Positions 18,803 through 26,737 of a stretch of 64,000 bases of DNA are shown here, piece after piece. Positions within the stretch are counted from its first letter, which is position 1; every line of letters starts with the position of its first letter. The position numbers and the translations under genes were made by a program. A model generated the notes under the pieces. That model did no database searches, had not been told where the DNA came from, and saw only the letters and a program-made list of their open reading frames with translations. The stretch comes from CAYQOX01 sp964419335 (GTDB taxonomy: Bacteria > Hinthialibacterota > Hinthialibacteria > Hinthialibacterales > Hinthialibacteraceae). Location: NCBI GenBank assembly GCA_964419335.1, contig CAYQOX010000006.1, forward strand, positions 65,327 to 129,326, read 5' to 3'.

Positions 18803-19080
18803 TCAGTTAGCCCGTTCGCTAGAAAGGTCATTTTGTTCACCAATATCGATAGATAGGCTGACATACTCGGCTTTCTTTAAAACTTGTGGAATCCAGACTT
18901 CCCGCGTATCCATTTCCAATCTCCGCTTTGGGAAAACTTTGTATTCCTCGCGAGTAAATTCATGACTGTAATCCGCAGTATCGCTACGAAACATGCCATA
19001 CATGCCATTTCGCTGGGGCCCCCCGTCAATAGGTTACCACGCGAAGGAGTACAGGCAGGCCAGGACACGTAAAAGTTGGT
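18803..19080 (-). pseudogene. Remnant of a type I sulfatase, frameshifted and truncated
   Basis: On the minus strand, from base 19080, one frame reads TNFYVSWPACTPSRGNLLTG, which is the formylglycine-site region of type I sulfatases (C-x-P-S-R). At about 19020 the reading must change frame. The continuing frame gives PQRNGMYGMFRSDTADYSHE, then MDTREVWIPQVLKKAEYVSLSI, both standard sulfatase segments. The shift lies at a run of six G, where about four bases appear lost. The GKW motif expected after SLSI is also missing, and the frame stops at 18803. The start of the gene and its last three quarters are absent. A functional sulfatase is excluded; it records past sulfated-glycan degradation next to a heparinase-like gene. 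Confidence 0.85.
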
Positions 19081-19190
19081 TTATTGATAATGTTGTTACA
19101 CACAACAAATATTCTTCTTGACATTCGAACCAATTTTATTCGATGATAAAACCAAACGAAGCCTATCCTTCGATCGAACGAGGTTTTATC

Positions 19191-19751
19191 ATGAGAACCC
19201 CAAAAGCTTTTACATTAATAGAACTTCTTATAGTCGTAGCCATTATTGGAATTTTGGCGGCGATTGCGGTTCCCAACTTTTTAAATGCCCAAACCCGGGC
19301 CAAGATTTCGAAAGTGAAAGCCGATCAAAGAAATCTTGCTACTGCATTAGAACAATACAGGCTGGATAAAGGGGGGTATCCTCCAGATGCCATCAGTCGA
19401 GATCCAATCGGTCTTTACATGCTTACCACACCGGTGTCCTACATTCAAACTATTCCGATAGATCCTTTTTTACACATAGAGAATGAACGACGTCCCATAC
19501 ATGAAACAACCATGGGGCCTTTTTTTGAAATGGGAACCGATACGGAAGCGGAAAATACCGTGGGAACTTATATGTTAGCTGCTTCGGGACCCGATAATGA
19601 TGATGATTCTGGAGGTATCACCGAGTGGCCGGCGACGGTTTTTTGGGATTTTGATCCCAGTAATGGATTATATTCCAATGGTGATATCAACCATCTTGGT
19701 GGGTCATACAGTCATGGTACGTATGTCCGTAATGGAAAACCCAACAGATAA
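19191..19751 (+). CDS. Type II secretion/type IV pilus-like pseudopilin (GspG-like)
   Basis: The start is set at the ATG at 19191, because GAGG lies about 8 bases upstream and this gives a short class III leader, MRTPKA. The prepilin peptidase site follows, then FTLIELLIVVAIIGILAAIA with Glu at position +5, the classic N-terminal hydrophobic assembly helix. The product has 186 residues; the globular part (EQYRLDKGGYPP, ASGPDND) resembles GspG-like major pseudopilins. It would be processed at the inner membrane and polymerise in a pseudopilus or pilus. No assembly ATPase, peptidase or secretin gene is nearby. Such scattered single pseudopilin genes are common in planctomycete-like and candidate-phylum genomes. 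Confidence 0.92.
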   Translation: MRTPKAFTLIELLIVVAIIGILAAIAVPNFLNAQTRAKISKVKADQRNLATALEQYRLDKGGYPPDAISRDPIGLYMLTTPVSYIQTIPIDPFLHIENERRPIHETTMGPFFEMGTDTEAENTVGTYMLAASGPDNDDDSGGITEWPATVFWDFDPSNGLYSNGDINHLGGSYSHGTYVRNGKPNR

Positions 19752-19858
19752 CTTTCATTGGAAACCCATAGTAGCGAATAATGACTCACCTACTGGTCAA
19801 ATAAAATGGCAGATACGGTATAATTAATTAAAAGCAATTTTTTTCAGAGAAATCAAAG

Positions 19859-20722
19859 ATGAAGGATTATTCGCCCATGGAGTTATATGTCGAGCGGGTT
19901 AAAAATCGAGTAAAAAAATTGGGCAGTGTATTGTGTGTTGGGTTAGATACGAATACTGCCAAACTTCCTGATGTTTTAAAAAACGAAGAAAATCCCCAAT
20001 TGGTTTTTAATAAAAAAATTATTGAAGCCACCCAGGATTTGAGTTGCTGTTATAAGATTAATATGGCTTTTTATCTGATTCATGGAGCCAAGGGGGTTGA
20101 GGTACTAGGTGAAACGATTCAATGTGCGCATTCTTTTGATATCCCGGTGATCTTAGATGCGAAGATGGGGGATATTGGGAATACAGCGGATCTTTATGCG
20201 AAGGCCGCATTTGAAACCCTGGAAGCGGATGCCGTGACTGTGAATCCCTATATGGGGGAGGAAGCGATTGCGCCTTTTCGGGAGTATGGGGATCGTGGGG
20301 TCTATATTTTGTGTTATACATCCAACCTGTCACGCATTGATATTCAAACGCAGCTCGTATCGGTACCTGATCGGGAAGATGTGCCGCTCTATCAGATAGT
20401 GGCGCATAAGGTGCGCGGGTGGAATAAAAAAGGGAATTTAGGGGTGGTGGTTGGAGCGACGGCTCCTGAAGAATTATCGTTGGTACGTGAGATTGTGGGG
20501 CCGCAGATGCCCATTTTGTGTCCAGGTGTCGGGATCCAGGGCGGTGATTTGGAGGAAGTCTTGTGGGCGGGGGATGCGTTTGGAGGCACCATGGTTGTGA
20601 ATGTCTCGCGCGCAGTGATTAATGCCTCGAGAGGAGAAGATTTTGCTGAAATGGCTCGACAAGAAGCCAAGATGTTTGTTGATCAGATGACACACCATTT
20701 CAGTCGTTCTCATGTAGAATAA
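19859..20722 (+). CDS. pyrF: Orotidine 5'-phosphate decarboxylase, type 2
   Basis: A 287-residue decarboxylase that turns OMP into UMP, the last step of de novo pyrimidine synthesis. The catalytic segment LDAKMGDIGNTADLY near residue 100 matches the D-x-K-x-x-D-I signature. The longer form, with VCVGLDTNTAKLPDVL near the start and a C-terminal PGVGIQGGDLEEV phosphate-binding loop, fits the type 2 (mycobacterial-like) PyrF rather than the short 230-residue type. The start ATG at 19859 has a weak AGAG upstream. The next gene converges on it with about 10 bases between. Confidence 0.94.
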   Translation: MKDYSPMELYVERVKNRVKKLGSVLCVGLDTNTAKLPDVLKNEENPQLVFNKKIIEATQDLSCCYKINMAFYLIHGAKGVEVLGETIQCAHSFDIPVILDAKMGDIGNTADLYAKAAFETLEADAVTVNPYMGEEAIAPFREYGDRGVYILCYTSNLSRIDIQTQLVSVPDREDVPLYQIVAHKVRGWNKKGNLGVVVGATAPEELSLVREIVGPQMPILCPGVGIQGGDLEEVLWAGDAFGGTMVVNVSRAVINASRGEDFAEMARQEAKMFVDQMTHHFSRSHVE

Positions 20723-20732
20723 CGAGCGTAAT

Positions 20733-22163
20733 TTAAGAAGCCGGTTCAACCTTTTCTTGGATTGAACTTTCCTCTTCTTTGCTGATGAGGTAGTTCATAG
20801 TTGGAATCATACCTAAGAGGAACCAGAAGGTAAGACTGATTTTGTCGGACGGACCGAGATTGTTGAGGAAGGCATGGACGAGGTAGGTGATCATGGCTCC
20901 TTGCATTCCGACAAGAAAGAGTTCCTTGAAACGTGATTTCGTTCGTATTTGGAGTAAAAGGGCTTGGCGGAAAAAGACATAAAGCAGTAAAAGGAAAAAG
21001 AAAAGACCGATGACTCCGGTTTCTGCCAACACTTCGAGATAGAGGTTGTGGGCGCCCATGCGAACTTCTTTAGAGAAGGCTTTGTCAAATTTTTGATAAT
21101 CGGGGTAAATGTCAGGATAAGCCCCCCACCCCACCCCATAATAGGGATAGTCTCTCCACATGTTGGCCGCGGCGTACCAACGGTCGATTCGGTCGAAATT
21201 GGCGACATAGTCGGTATCGGTGATGGTGCTAATGCGCTGGACCAAAAGTTTTCCTACATTGGTGAGATTTAAGGCGGTGATGCCAACAATGAGCGCAACA
21301 ATGAGGGCAAAGATTAAATCAACCGAAGAGCGCCGATGGCGGAAATACAGAAGATAGTAAGCGAGCATTAGGATAATACTAAACCAGGCGGCGCGTACAA
21401 AGGTTAATACGATAGCGAGACCAAAAAGAGCGGTGATCACCCCCAGGGCATTTCGTATAGGGCCCGGTTTTTGATCGAGGAGATAGACCATTAGGAAGGC
21501 GAAAGAAATCGTAATATAGGCGGCGTAGATGCAGTGTTCGACAAAGAAGGGGGAGGCAATATCGTCATAGATACGTATGCCCCCCATGGCTTGAGTGATA
21601 AAGCCATAGCATACAATCAGTGTATGGGTGATGAGGCAACCATAGAGGAACTGTTTGAGGTGTCTTTCTTCGCGGATATACATGGGGATTAAATAGAAAC
21701 CCGTGATGATATATCCCGTATCCCGAATGATCGCTTTCATTGTACTGAATTTCTCTTGAGAGATGGCGAGACTCGCGACCATGATGATGTACATGAGTAT
21801 GAGGGGAATATTGATGGGAGAAGGACGAAAGGTGATATGCCCTTTTTCTTTCAAAAGACTAAGCCCAAATAATAAAAAGAGAATTGGGATTAAGATTTCA
21901 GTGGGCAGGGTTAAGCGCGTGTCTTCGGTGATTGGTATTTCAACAGAAAAGGGGAGCAGTACAAAAATAGCGAGGGCAAAGTACTGAGAACCTACCCAAA
22001 AAATGAGAACAACCGATAAAACCGCAATAAGTATAAAAAGCAATAACGGCGTTTTGAATAAATAGATGAGAGAACCAATGCCGAGAATGATAAGAAGAGC
22101 GACAAGGAATTCGAAACGGCCTTTATGGAGATCCGGTGGAACAGGCAGTGCTTTATTGGTCAT
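20733..22163 (-). CDS. O-antigen ligase/polymerase-like membrane protein
   Basis: About 476 residues from the ATG at 22163 with roughly ten hydrophobic membrane segments, starting with FEFLVALLIILGIGSLIYLF. A large periplasmic loop ends in YYGVGWGAYPDIYPDYQK and MGAHNLYLEVLAETGVIGL. This G-x-G...H-N-x-Y-L-E-x-L-A-E-x-G pattern is the Wzy_C/WaaL signature, with the conserved loop His. Such proteins join or polymerise lipid-linked glycans at the periplasmic face of the inner membrane. A TTG at 22202 extends the frame but overlaps the -35 box of a promoter, so ATG 22163 is preferred; it has no Shine-Dalgarno (see finding on a leaderless transcript). Its glycan partner genes are probably those at 25-29 or 35-43 kb. 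Confidence 0.88.
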   Translation of the reverse strand: MTNKALPVPPDLHKGRFEFLVALLIILGIGSLIYLFKTPLLLFILIAVLSVVLIFWVGSQYFALAIFVLLPFSVEIPITEDTRLTLPTEILIPILFLLFGLSLLKEKGHITFRPSPINIPLILMYIIMVASLAISQEKFSTMKAIIRDTGYIITGFYLIPMYIREERHLKQFLYGCLITHTLIVCYGFITQAMGGIRIYDDIASPFFVEHCIYAAYITISFAFLMVYLLDQKPGPIRNALGVITALFGLAIVLTFVRAAWFSIILMLAYYLLYFRHRRSSVDLIFALIVALIVGITALNLTNVGKLLVQRISTITDTDYVANFDRIDRWYAAANMWRDYPYYGVGWGAYPDIYPDYQKFDKAFSKEVRMGAHNLYLEVLAETGVIGLFFFLLLLYVFFRQALLLQIRTKSRFKELFLVGMQGAMITYLVHAFLNNLGPSDKISLTFWFLLGMIPTMNYLISKEEESSIQEKVEPAS

Positions 22164-22173
22164 GATTGAAGGA

Positions 22174-22202
22174 ACAGTATCTTCTCTCGCGTAAGATGTC
22201 AA
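22174..22202 (-). promoter_or_regulatory. Promoter of the O-antigen-ligase-like gene, apparently leaderless
   Basis: On the minus strand TTGACA (22202-22197) is followed after 17 bases by TACTGT (22179-22174). Only 10 bases separate the -10 box from the ATG at 22163, so transcription would start about 3-5 bases before the start codon. The -10 matches the consensus at three positions only. Confidence 0.5.
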
Positions 22203-22254
22203 GAAATTTAGGTATGGAAAACCTTATTTTGTTTTCTCATGCTTGTCTACGTTC

Positions 22255-22283
22255 TTGACAAGAATTTGTTTTGAACATATTTT
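22255..22283 (+). promoter_or_regulatory. Promoter of the small membrane protein and sigma-factor genes
   Basis: TTGACA at 22255-22260 and TATTTT at 22278-22283 with a 17-base spacer. It fires away from the divergent ligase promoter and lies about 40 bases before the ATG at 22325. A perfect TATAAT at 22305-22310 lacks a matching -35. Confidence 0.6.
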
Positions 22284-22324
22284 CAGTACATGGGTTTTAA
22301 ACATTATAATCTTTGGGGAATAGG

Positions 22325-22615
22325 ATGAATAAATATCAATTAACCCTCTTGGGAGTGATTTGTTTGGTAATCTTTCTCCTTTGTGCGTTCATCGCCGTTG
22401 AGCGTTATCAAGCCAATCTTGCTAATGTGCAAGCCTTGAAACAGATGCAGCAGAACTCTCCCATGGGAAACCAAATGGGGCTGCAAAACATAGAACCCAC
22501 CATGCCCGCCGCGAGTCAATATGCGATTTTTTTCGCGATACTATCGGGGGTAGGAGGGGTCGCCTGTTTTGTTCTACGAGAGCAAAATGACTCACAAAAT
22601 CTTCATCACGAATGA
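22325..22615 (+). CDS. Small protein with two membrane helices
   Basis: A 96-residue protein. The start is taken as ATG 22325, preceded by GGGGAATAGG; an in-frame TTG lies at 22313. Two hydrophobic helices (LTLLGVICLVIFLLCAFIAV and YAIFFAILSGVGGVACFVL) flank a Gln/Met/Asn-rich loop (QMQQNSPMGNQMGLQN). No family recognised. It is 13 bases upstream of the sigma-factor gene and probably shares its transcript, which makes a membrane-linked regulatory role possible but unproven. Confidence 0.65.
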   Translation: MNKYQLTLLGVICLVIFLLCAFIAVERYQANLANVQALKQMQQNSPMGNQMGLQNIEPTMPAASQYAIFFAILSGVGGVACFVLREQNDSQNLHHE

Positions 22616-22628
22616 AAAATGAGGATAA

Positions 22629-23483
22629 ATGTCGTTCATCGAAGATCATGCCGATAGCCATCTGGTCGGGTTATATTTGAAGGAGATTGGGAAGTATCCT
22701 TTGCTAAAGCCCGAGGAGGAAATAGAACTGGCTCAGAAGACCCGCGAAGGAGACGCTGAGGCGCGCAGCCACTTGATTCTTAGTAATCTTCGCTTGGTGG
22801 TGAATCTTGCTAAAAAGTATCAGAATCAAGGCTTATCGCTGATGGATTTGATCGAAGAGGGGAATCTTGGCTTAATCAAAGGGGTTGAAAAATTCGACGT
22901 CGATCGAAAATGCCGTTTTAGCACTTACGCCACCTGGTGGATTCGTCAATTCATCAACCGAGCGATTACGCGTCACGGGAATATTGTGGCTCTTCCTTCT
23001 CACAAACAGGAAAATTTATATCGGGCGAAAATAAAGTACAAAGAGATGACGCAGAATATGGGGCGTGAGCCTTTGCCGTGGGAAATGTTGGAAGTCTTGA
23101 AGGAAGAGTTATCCCCCAATGAGGCTGAAGCGGCCGTGGACTTAATTTACTCACCTTCCATTATTGAACCCTTGGCGGCGAATGATGAAACGCAGGATAA
23201 TACGATGCGGTTTGAGGATACGGTAACTCCCCGCCCCGATTTTGAGATTTGCCTCTTATCACGGGATGAACGTATTCTTGAGTATGTGAACCGTTTGGGG
23301 GAACGGGAGAAGTTGATCCTTAAAAATCGGTTTGGCTTGGATGGAAATGATCCCATGGCGATTAAGGATATCGCCGACAATCTGGGCTTAACCCGGGAAA
23401 GGGTGCGTCAACTACAAAATGAAGGATTACGGGCTATCAAAGAAATGATTCATCAAAGTGGTGAGCCGAATGATTTCTTTTGA
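22629..23483 (+). CDS. RNA polymerase sigma-70 family factor (group 2/RpoD-like)
   Basis: A 284-residue sigma factor with regions 1.2 to 4 and no 1.1. Region 1.2 is DSHLVGLYLKEIGKYPLL. Region 2 contains LRLVVNLAKKYQNQGLSLMDLIEEGNLGL and the -10-recognition/melting stretch KCRFSTYATWWIRQFINRAI. A region 3 follows, and region 4.2 ends with LTRERVRQLQNEGLRAIK, which reads the -35. Residues for -10/-35 contact look RpoD/RpoS-like, so its promoters should be TTGACA/TATAAT-like. At 284 residues it is shorter than typical RpoD and fits a group 2 (RpoS/SigB-like or cyanobacterial SigB-E) alternative sigma; the regulon is unknown. AGGA lies just before the ATG. The small membrane-protein gene upstream is probably co-transcribed. 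Confidence 0.92.
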   Translation: MSFIEDHADSHLVGLYLKEIGKYPLLKPEEEIELAQKTREGDAEARSHLILSNLRLVVNLAKKYQNQGLSLMDLIEEGNLGLIKGVEKFDVDRKCRFSTYATWWIRQFINRAITRHGNIVALPSHKQENLYRAKIKYKEMTQNMGREPLPWEMLEVLKEELSPNEAEAAVDLIYSPSIIEPLAANDETQDNTMRFEDTVTPRPDFEICLLSRDERILEYVNRLGEREKLILKNRFGLDGNDPMAIKDIADNLGLTRERVRQLQNEGLRAIKEMIHQSGEPNDFF

Positions 23484-23520
23484 TAAGACATTTTGAATAG
23501 TAATGAAATGAGGAGTTGTC

Positions 23521-24042
23521 ATGGATTTGAAACCAATCTTTCGTCAAGTGCCGGATTTTCCAGTCGAGGGAATTAACTTTATTGATATTACCCCCCTTTT
23601 GCTGGATCCCAAGGCGTTTCAATGGACAATCGATGCATTAGCAAAACCCTATGAAGGCAAGCGGATTGATAAAGTGGTTGCAATCGAATCGCGTGGGTTT
23701 ATCTTTGGGGCTCCCTTAGCCTTGAAGTTGAATACGGGCATGGCGATTGTGCGGAAACCGAATAAATTGCCCGCCGATACGTTTTCCCACCAGTATGAGT
23801 TGGAGTATGGCACGGATGAGGTCGAGATCCATAAAGATGCGATTCAAGATGGGGATTATGTGATTATAATTGATGATCTCTTGGCGACTGGGGGGACGGT
23901 AGAAGCTACGGTACAATTGATGAAAAATTTCAATTGTACGATTGAAGGGATTTCCTTTGTGGTGGAACTGAGCTTTTTGAACGGACGTGATAAATTGTTG
24001 CCGCATCATGTTTATTCTTTGACCTCCTTTGAATCGGAGTAG
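23521..24042 (+). CDS. apt: Adenine phosphoribosyltransferase
   Basis: A 173-residue Apt that salvages adenine with PRPP to AMP. It starts with LKPIFRQVPDFPVEGINFIDITPLL, typical for Apt (F-P-x-x-G-I-x-F-x-D-I-T-P). It carries AIESRGFIFGAPLA and the PRPP-binding loop VIIIDDLLATGGTVEA. Length is normal. A GAGGAG lies 8 bases before the ATG. The stop codon lies within the ribosome-binding region of dinB, so the two genes are tightly linked, although no shared function is known. Confidence 0.96.
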   Translation: MDLKPIFRQVPDFPVEGINFIDITPLLLDPKAFQWTIDALAKPYEGKRIDKVVAIESRGFIFGAPLALKLNTGMAIVRKPNKLPADTFSHQYELEYGTDEVEIHKDAIQDGDYVIIIDDLLATGGTVEATVQLMKNFNCTIEGISFVVELSFLNGRDKLLPHHVYSLTSFESE

Positions 24043-24061
24043 CGTAGAGGAGGTGAGTCTC

Positions 24062-25162
24062 ATTCCCCGCATCATCATGCATGTGGATATGGATGCCTTT
24101 TATGCCTCGGTGGAGCAGCGGGATCATCCTGAATTGCGTGGCAAGCCGGTTGTGGTGGGGGGGAGCCTCACCAATCGTGGGGTGGTCGCGGCGGCCTCTT
24201 ATGAAGCACGGAACTATGGGGTGCGCTCAGCTATGTCGATGGCCAAGGCTTTGCGTCTATGTCCCGATGCAATTCGCAGGCCTTGTCATTTTGAGGTTTA
24301 CCGTGCAGTCTCGCAGGAAATTCACGGCTTTTTTCAAGAATTCACTCCTCTCATTGAACCGGTTTCGCTCGATGAGGCCTACCTTGATATTAGCGAAAGC
24401 GTGAAGCATATGGATGAGGCCGCCGAAGCAGGCCGGCAGCTCAAGCAGAAAATTTGGGATGAGACTCAATTGCGGGCTTCGGTCGGAATCGCTCCCAATA
24501 AATATCTTGCAAAAATCGCTTCCGATTATGACAAGCCGGATGGGTTTTGTTTGATTCGCCCAGAAAAAGTGCGTGAATTTTTGCGTCCTTTACCCGTGCG
24601 AGTGATTCCCGGTGTGGGGCAAAAGACAGAGCAACGCATGACCCGCATGGGGATTCAAACCATCGCCCAACTTGAGCCGCTGCCATTGGAGAAATTGGTG
24701 CGTGCGTTTGGAGAGAAACACGGCGAGCGTTTGTATGAGTTAGCCCGTGGGATTGATGAGCATCCCGTGGTGGTGGAGCGGATTCGTAAATCCATCTCCC
24801 AAGAACGGACGTTTTCTCATGATCTTTCCAGTTTGGAAAGTATGAAGTATTTTTTGGAAGAACTCGCGAGGGATGTGGCGGAACTTTTGGATCAAAAGAA
24901 ATTACAGGGGCGCACCATTGGAATTAAAGTGCGCTTTGATGATTTCCGGATCATTACTCGAGCGGTGACTTTAGATCATGCAACCAAAGATGTGGGAGAA
25001 ATCACCGAGACGGCATTCTCGCTCTTGGAGCGGGTTGATTTTTCCGATCGGAAAGTACGCTTACTCGGGGTGCGAGTGGCTTCGTTCGAAGATCAGGAGG
25101 ACACCAGCCGTTTCTCCCCATGCTCGCACTTTAGACAGCCGTTTCTTTGGGAGGCGGAGTAG
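24062..25162 (+). CDS. dinB: DNA polymerase IV (Y family), apparent AUU start codon
   Basis: A Y-family translesion polymerase of 366 residues. HVDMDAFYASVEQRDHPELRGKPVVVGG begins the palm, with the first catalytic Asp in VDMDAF. SLDEAYLD near residue 95 gives the second acidic pair. A helix-hairpin-helix region follows (PVRVIPGVGQKTEQRMTRMGI), and the little finger is FDDFRIITRAVTL. Normal DinB proteins begin only a few residues before HVDMD. Here a perfect AGGAGG at 24048-24053 is spaced 8 bases from ATT at 24062, giving (M)PRIIMHVDMD. The first ATG (24077) has no ribosome-binding site and would trim the first strand; an in-frame TTG at 24029 lies inside apt. ATT is therefore the likeliest start, though unproven. 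There is no beta-clamp peptide I can name at the end. Confidence 0.92.
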   Translation: MPRIIMHVDMDAFYASVEQRDHPELRGKPVVVGGSLTNRGVVAAASYEARNYGVRSAMSMAKALRLCPDAIRRPCHFEVYRAVSQEIHGFFQEFTPLIEPVSLDEAYLDISESVKHMDEAAEAGRQLKQKIWDETQLRASVGIAPNKYLAKIASDYDKPDGFCLIRPEKVREFLRPLPVRVIPGVGQKTEQRMTRMGIQTIAQLEPLPLEKLVRAFGEKHGERLYELARGIDEHPVVVERIRKSISQERTFSHDLSSLESMKYFLEELARDVAELLDQKKLQGRTIGIKVRFDDFRIITRAVTLDHATKDVGEITETAFSLLERVDFSDRKVRLLGVRVASFEDQEDTSRFSPCSHFRQPFLWEAE

Positions 25163-25180
25163 AGAGGCCTGGGTTTTGCA

Positions 25181-25209
25181 TTGGGAATGTTCTTGAGTAA
25201 AGGTATAAT
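25181..25209 (+). promoter_or_regulatory. Promoter of the lyase/exporter/glycosyltransferase operon
   Basis: TTGGGA at 25181-25186 and a perfect TATAAT at 25204-25209 with a 17-base spacer, about 45 bases before the start of the ArgH-like gene. Confidence 0.6.
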
Positions 25210-25255
25210 GCCTCATCATGGATGAAAATAAATTTAAACGAAATTCGATTCCATC

Positions 25256-26737
25256 ATGAATAAACCTATCTGGTATTCTTCTTCCAAAGGGAATCCGTTA
25301 GAAACGTTTGTGGCATTTTCTGCGGGTCGAGATGTACGTTCGATTCCCCAGGCGGATTCTATCTTGGTTCCTTATGATGTATGGACCAATCAAGCGCATG
25401 CGATTGGTTTATATCTCCTTGGATTGTATAACAAGGATGAACTGAGACGAGTGTTGCACGGGTTGGAACGATTAGTGGAGCGATGGGAACAAGGGGAATG
25501 GCGGTTAGATGCGGCGCTAGAAGATGTGCATATCAATATCGAATCGTTCATCACGGAACAATGTGGGGAATCGATTGGCGGGCGTTTGCATTCGGGACGT
25601 AGCCGGAATGATCAAGTCGCGTGTGATATGAAACTCTACGCTCGGGATGTATTGTTATCCTTTATGGAAGAAAGTGCCGTATTGTTAGAGGCCTTGTTCG
25701 AGAGTGCGGAGAAGCATTGTGATACGGTCATGCCGGGATATACACACCACCGGAAGGCTACGATTACATCATGGGGGCATTGGCTGGCTTCTTACGCGCA
25801 AGGTTTGCTGCGTGATATGGAAGGTCTCATCTCGATTTATAATCGCTATAACTCTTGTCCCTTAGGCGCGGCAGCCTCGTATGGGACTCCATGGCCTTTG
25901 GAACGTAAGCAAGTGGCAGAGTTGCTAGCCTTTGATGAGGTGCAGGTAAATACTCTCGATGCGATTGTCTCGCGGGGGGAAATGGAAGGCGAAATTGTCC
26001 ATTGGTTGGCGGTATGGTTGAAGCGGTTGTCTATTATTTCGCAGGATCTCATTCTGTTTTCGACCGATGAATTTAATTATTTGTCGCTGCCTGCGGCTTT
26101 TACCACTGGGAGTTCGATTATGCCGCAAAAAAGAAACCCCGATTTCGCGGAGGCCTTAAAAGGGAAATGTCATACCTTGTTTGGTTTGGTGAGTGGATTA
26201 CATTCCATGAATGCGGGCAACTTTTCGGGCTATAACAAAGATGTGCAATGGAGTAAATATTTGTTCCTGGATGCGGTACGTGAGGCCGAAGGTTCGGGGG
26301 TGATTTTTGCCGAGGTGATTCGTTCCATTCGTGTGCACAAAAAGCGTATGGAGGAAGCCACGCGTAGTGGGTTTCTCAATGCAGTGGATTTAGCGGATCA
26401 ATTGGCTCGCACGCGGAATCTTCCTTTCCGCGCGACCTATCGCATTCTTTCCGAAGCGGTGGGACAAAGTTCGGAGAATTACTTCACCCTGGAAATCATT
26501 AACCGGATATTGGAAAAAGACATGATTGAACCGTTAACACAAGAAGAATTTGCTGAGTTGCAAGATCCTTTTTTGTGTTTGACTTCGAGAGACCATAGCG
26601 GCTCACCTCATCCCCAACAGGTGAAAACTCATATCCAAGCCATGGTTCGTGAGAATGAAGCCCATAAGCAATGGATCAATATGATTCGAGAACGAATCAA
26701 ACATGCCAAAGCTCAAAGTCGGAATCCACGATTGTAA
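25256..26737 (+). CDS. Argininosuccinate lyase-like enzyme, divergent
   Basis: A 493-residue member of the fumarase/aspartase superfamily, closest to ArgH. It shows the superfamily loop GSSIMPQKRNPD (catalytic Ser), and GRLHSGRSRNDQVACDM, which matches ArgH's H-T-G-R-S-R-N-D-Q-V-A-T-D. It also has VMPGYTHHRKATITS, where true ArgH has PGYTHLQ-x-A-Q. The ArgH N-terminal L-W-G-G-R-F is replaced by IWYSSSKGNPLETFVAFSAG, and the THLQ glutamine is lost. Genuine ArgH is about 460 residues. It opens an operon with a Wzt-like ATPase (its TAA abuts the next ATG), a GT2 enzyme and a methyltransferase. It may be real ArgH that has drifted, or a lyase recruited for a nucleotide-sugar or surface-polymer substrate; I cannot tell. 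Confidence 0.85.
   Translation: MNKPIWYSSSKGNPLETFVAFSAGRDVRSIPQADSILVPYDVWTNQAHAIGLYLLGLYNKDELRRVLHGLERLVERWEQGEWRLDAALEDVHINIESFITEQCGESIGGRLHSGRSRNDQVACDMKLYARDVLLSFMEESAVLLEALFESAEKHCDTVMPGYTHHRKATITSWGHWLASYAQGLLRDMEGLISIYNRYNSCPLGAAASYGTPWPLERKQVAELLAFDEVQVNTLDAIVSRGEMEGEIVHWLAVWLKRLSIISQDLILFSTDEFNYLSLPAAFTTGSSIMPQKRNPDFAEALKGKCHTLFGLVSGLHSMNAGNFSGYNKDVQWSKYLFLDAVREAEGSGVIFAEVIRSIRVHKKRMEEATRSGFLNAVDLADQLARTRNLPFRATYRILSEAVGQSSENYFTLEIINRILEKDMIEPLTQEEFAELQDPFLCLTSRDHSGSPHPQQVKTHIQAMVRENEAHKQWINMIRERIKHAKAQSRNPRL

Noticed and set aside
19118..19150. Promoter for the pseudopilin gene (TTGACA at 19118)
   Set aside because: The nearest -10-like boxes give spacers of 13, 18 (poor match) or 21 bases; not strong enough to annotate.
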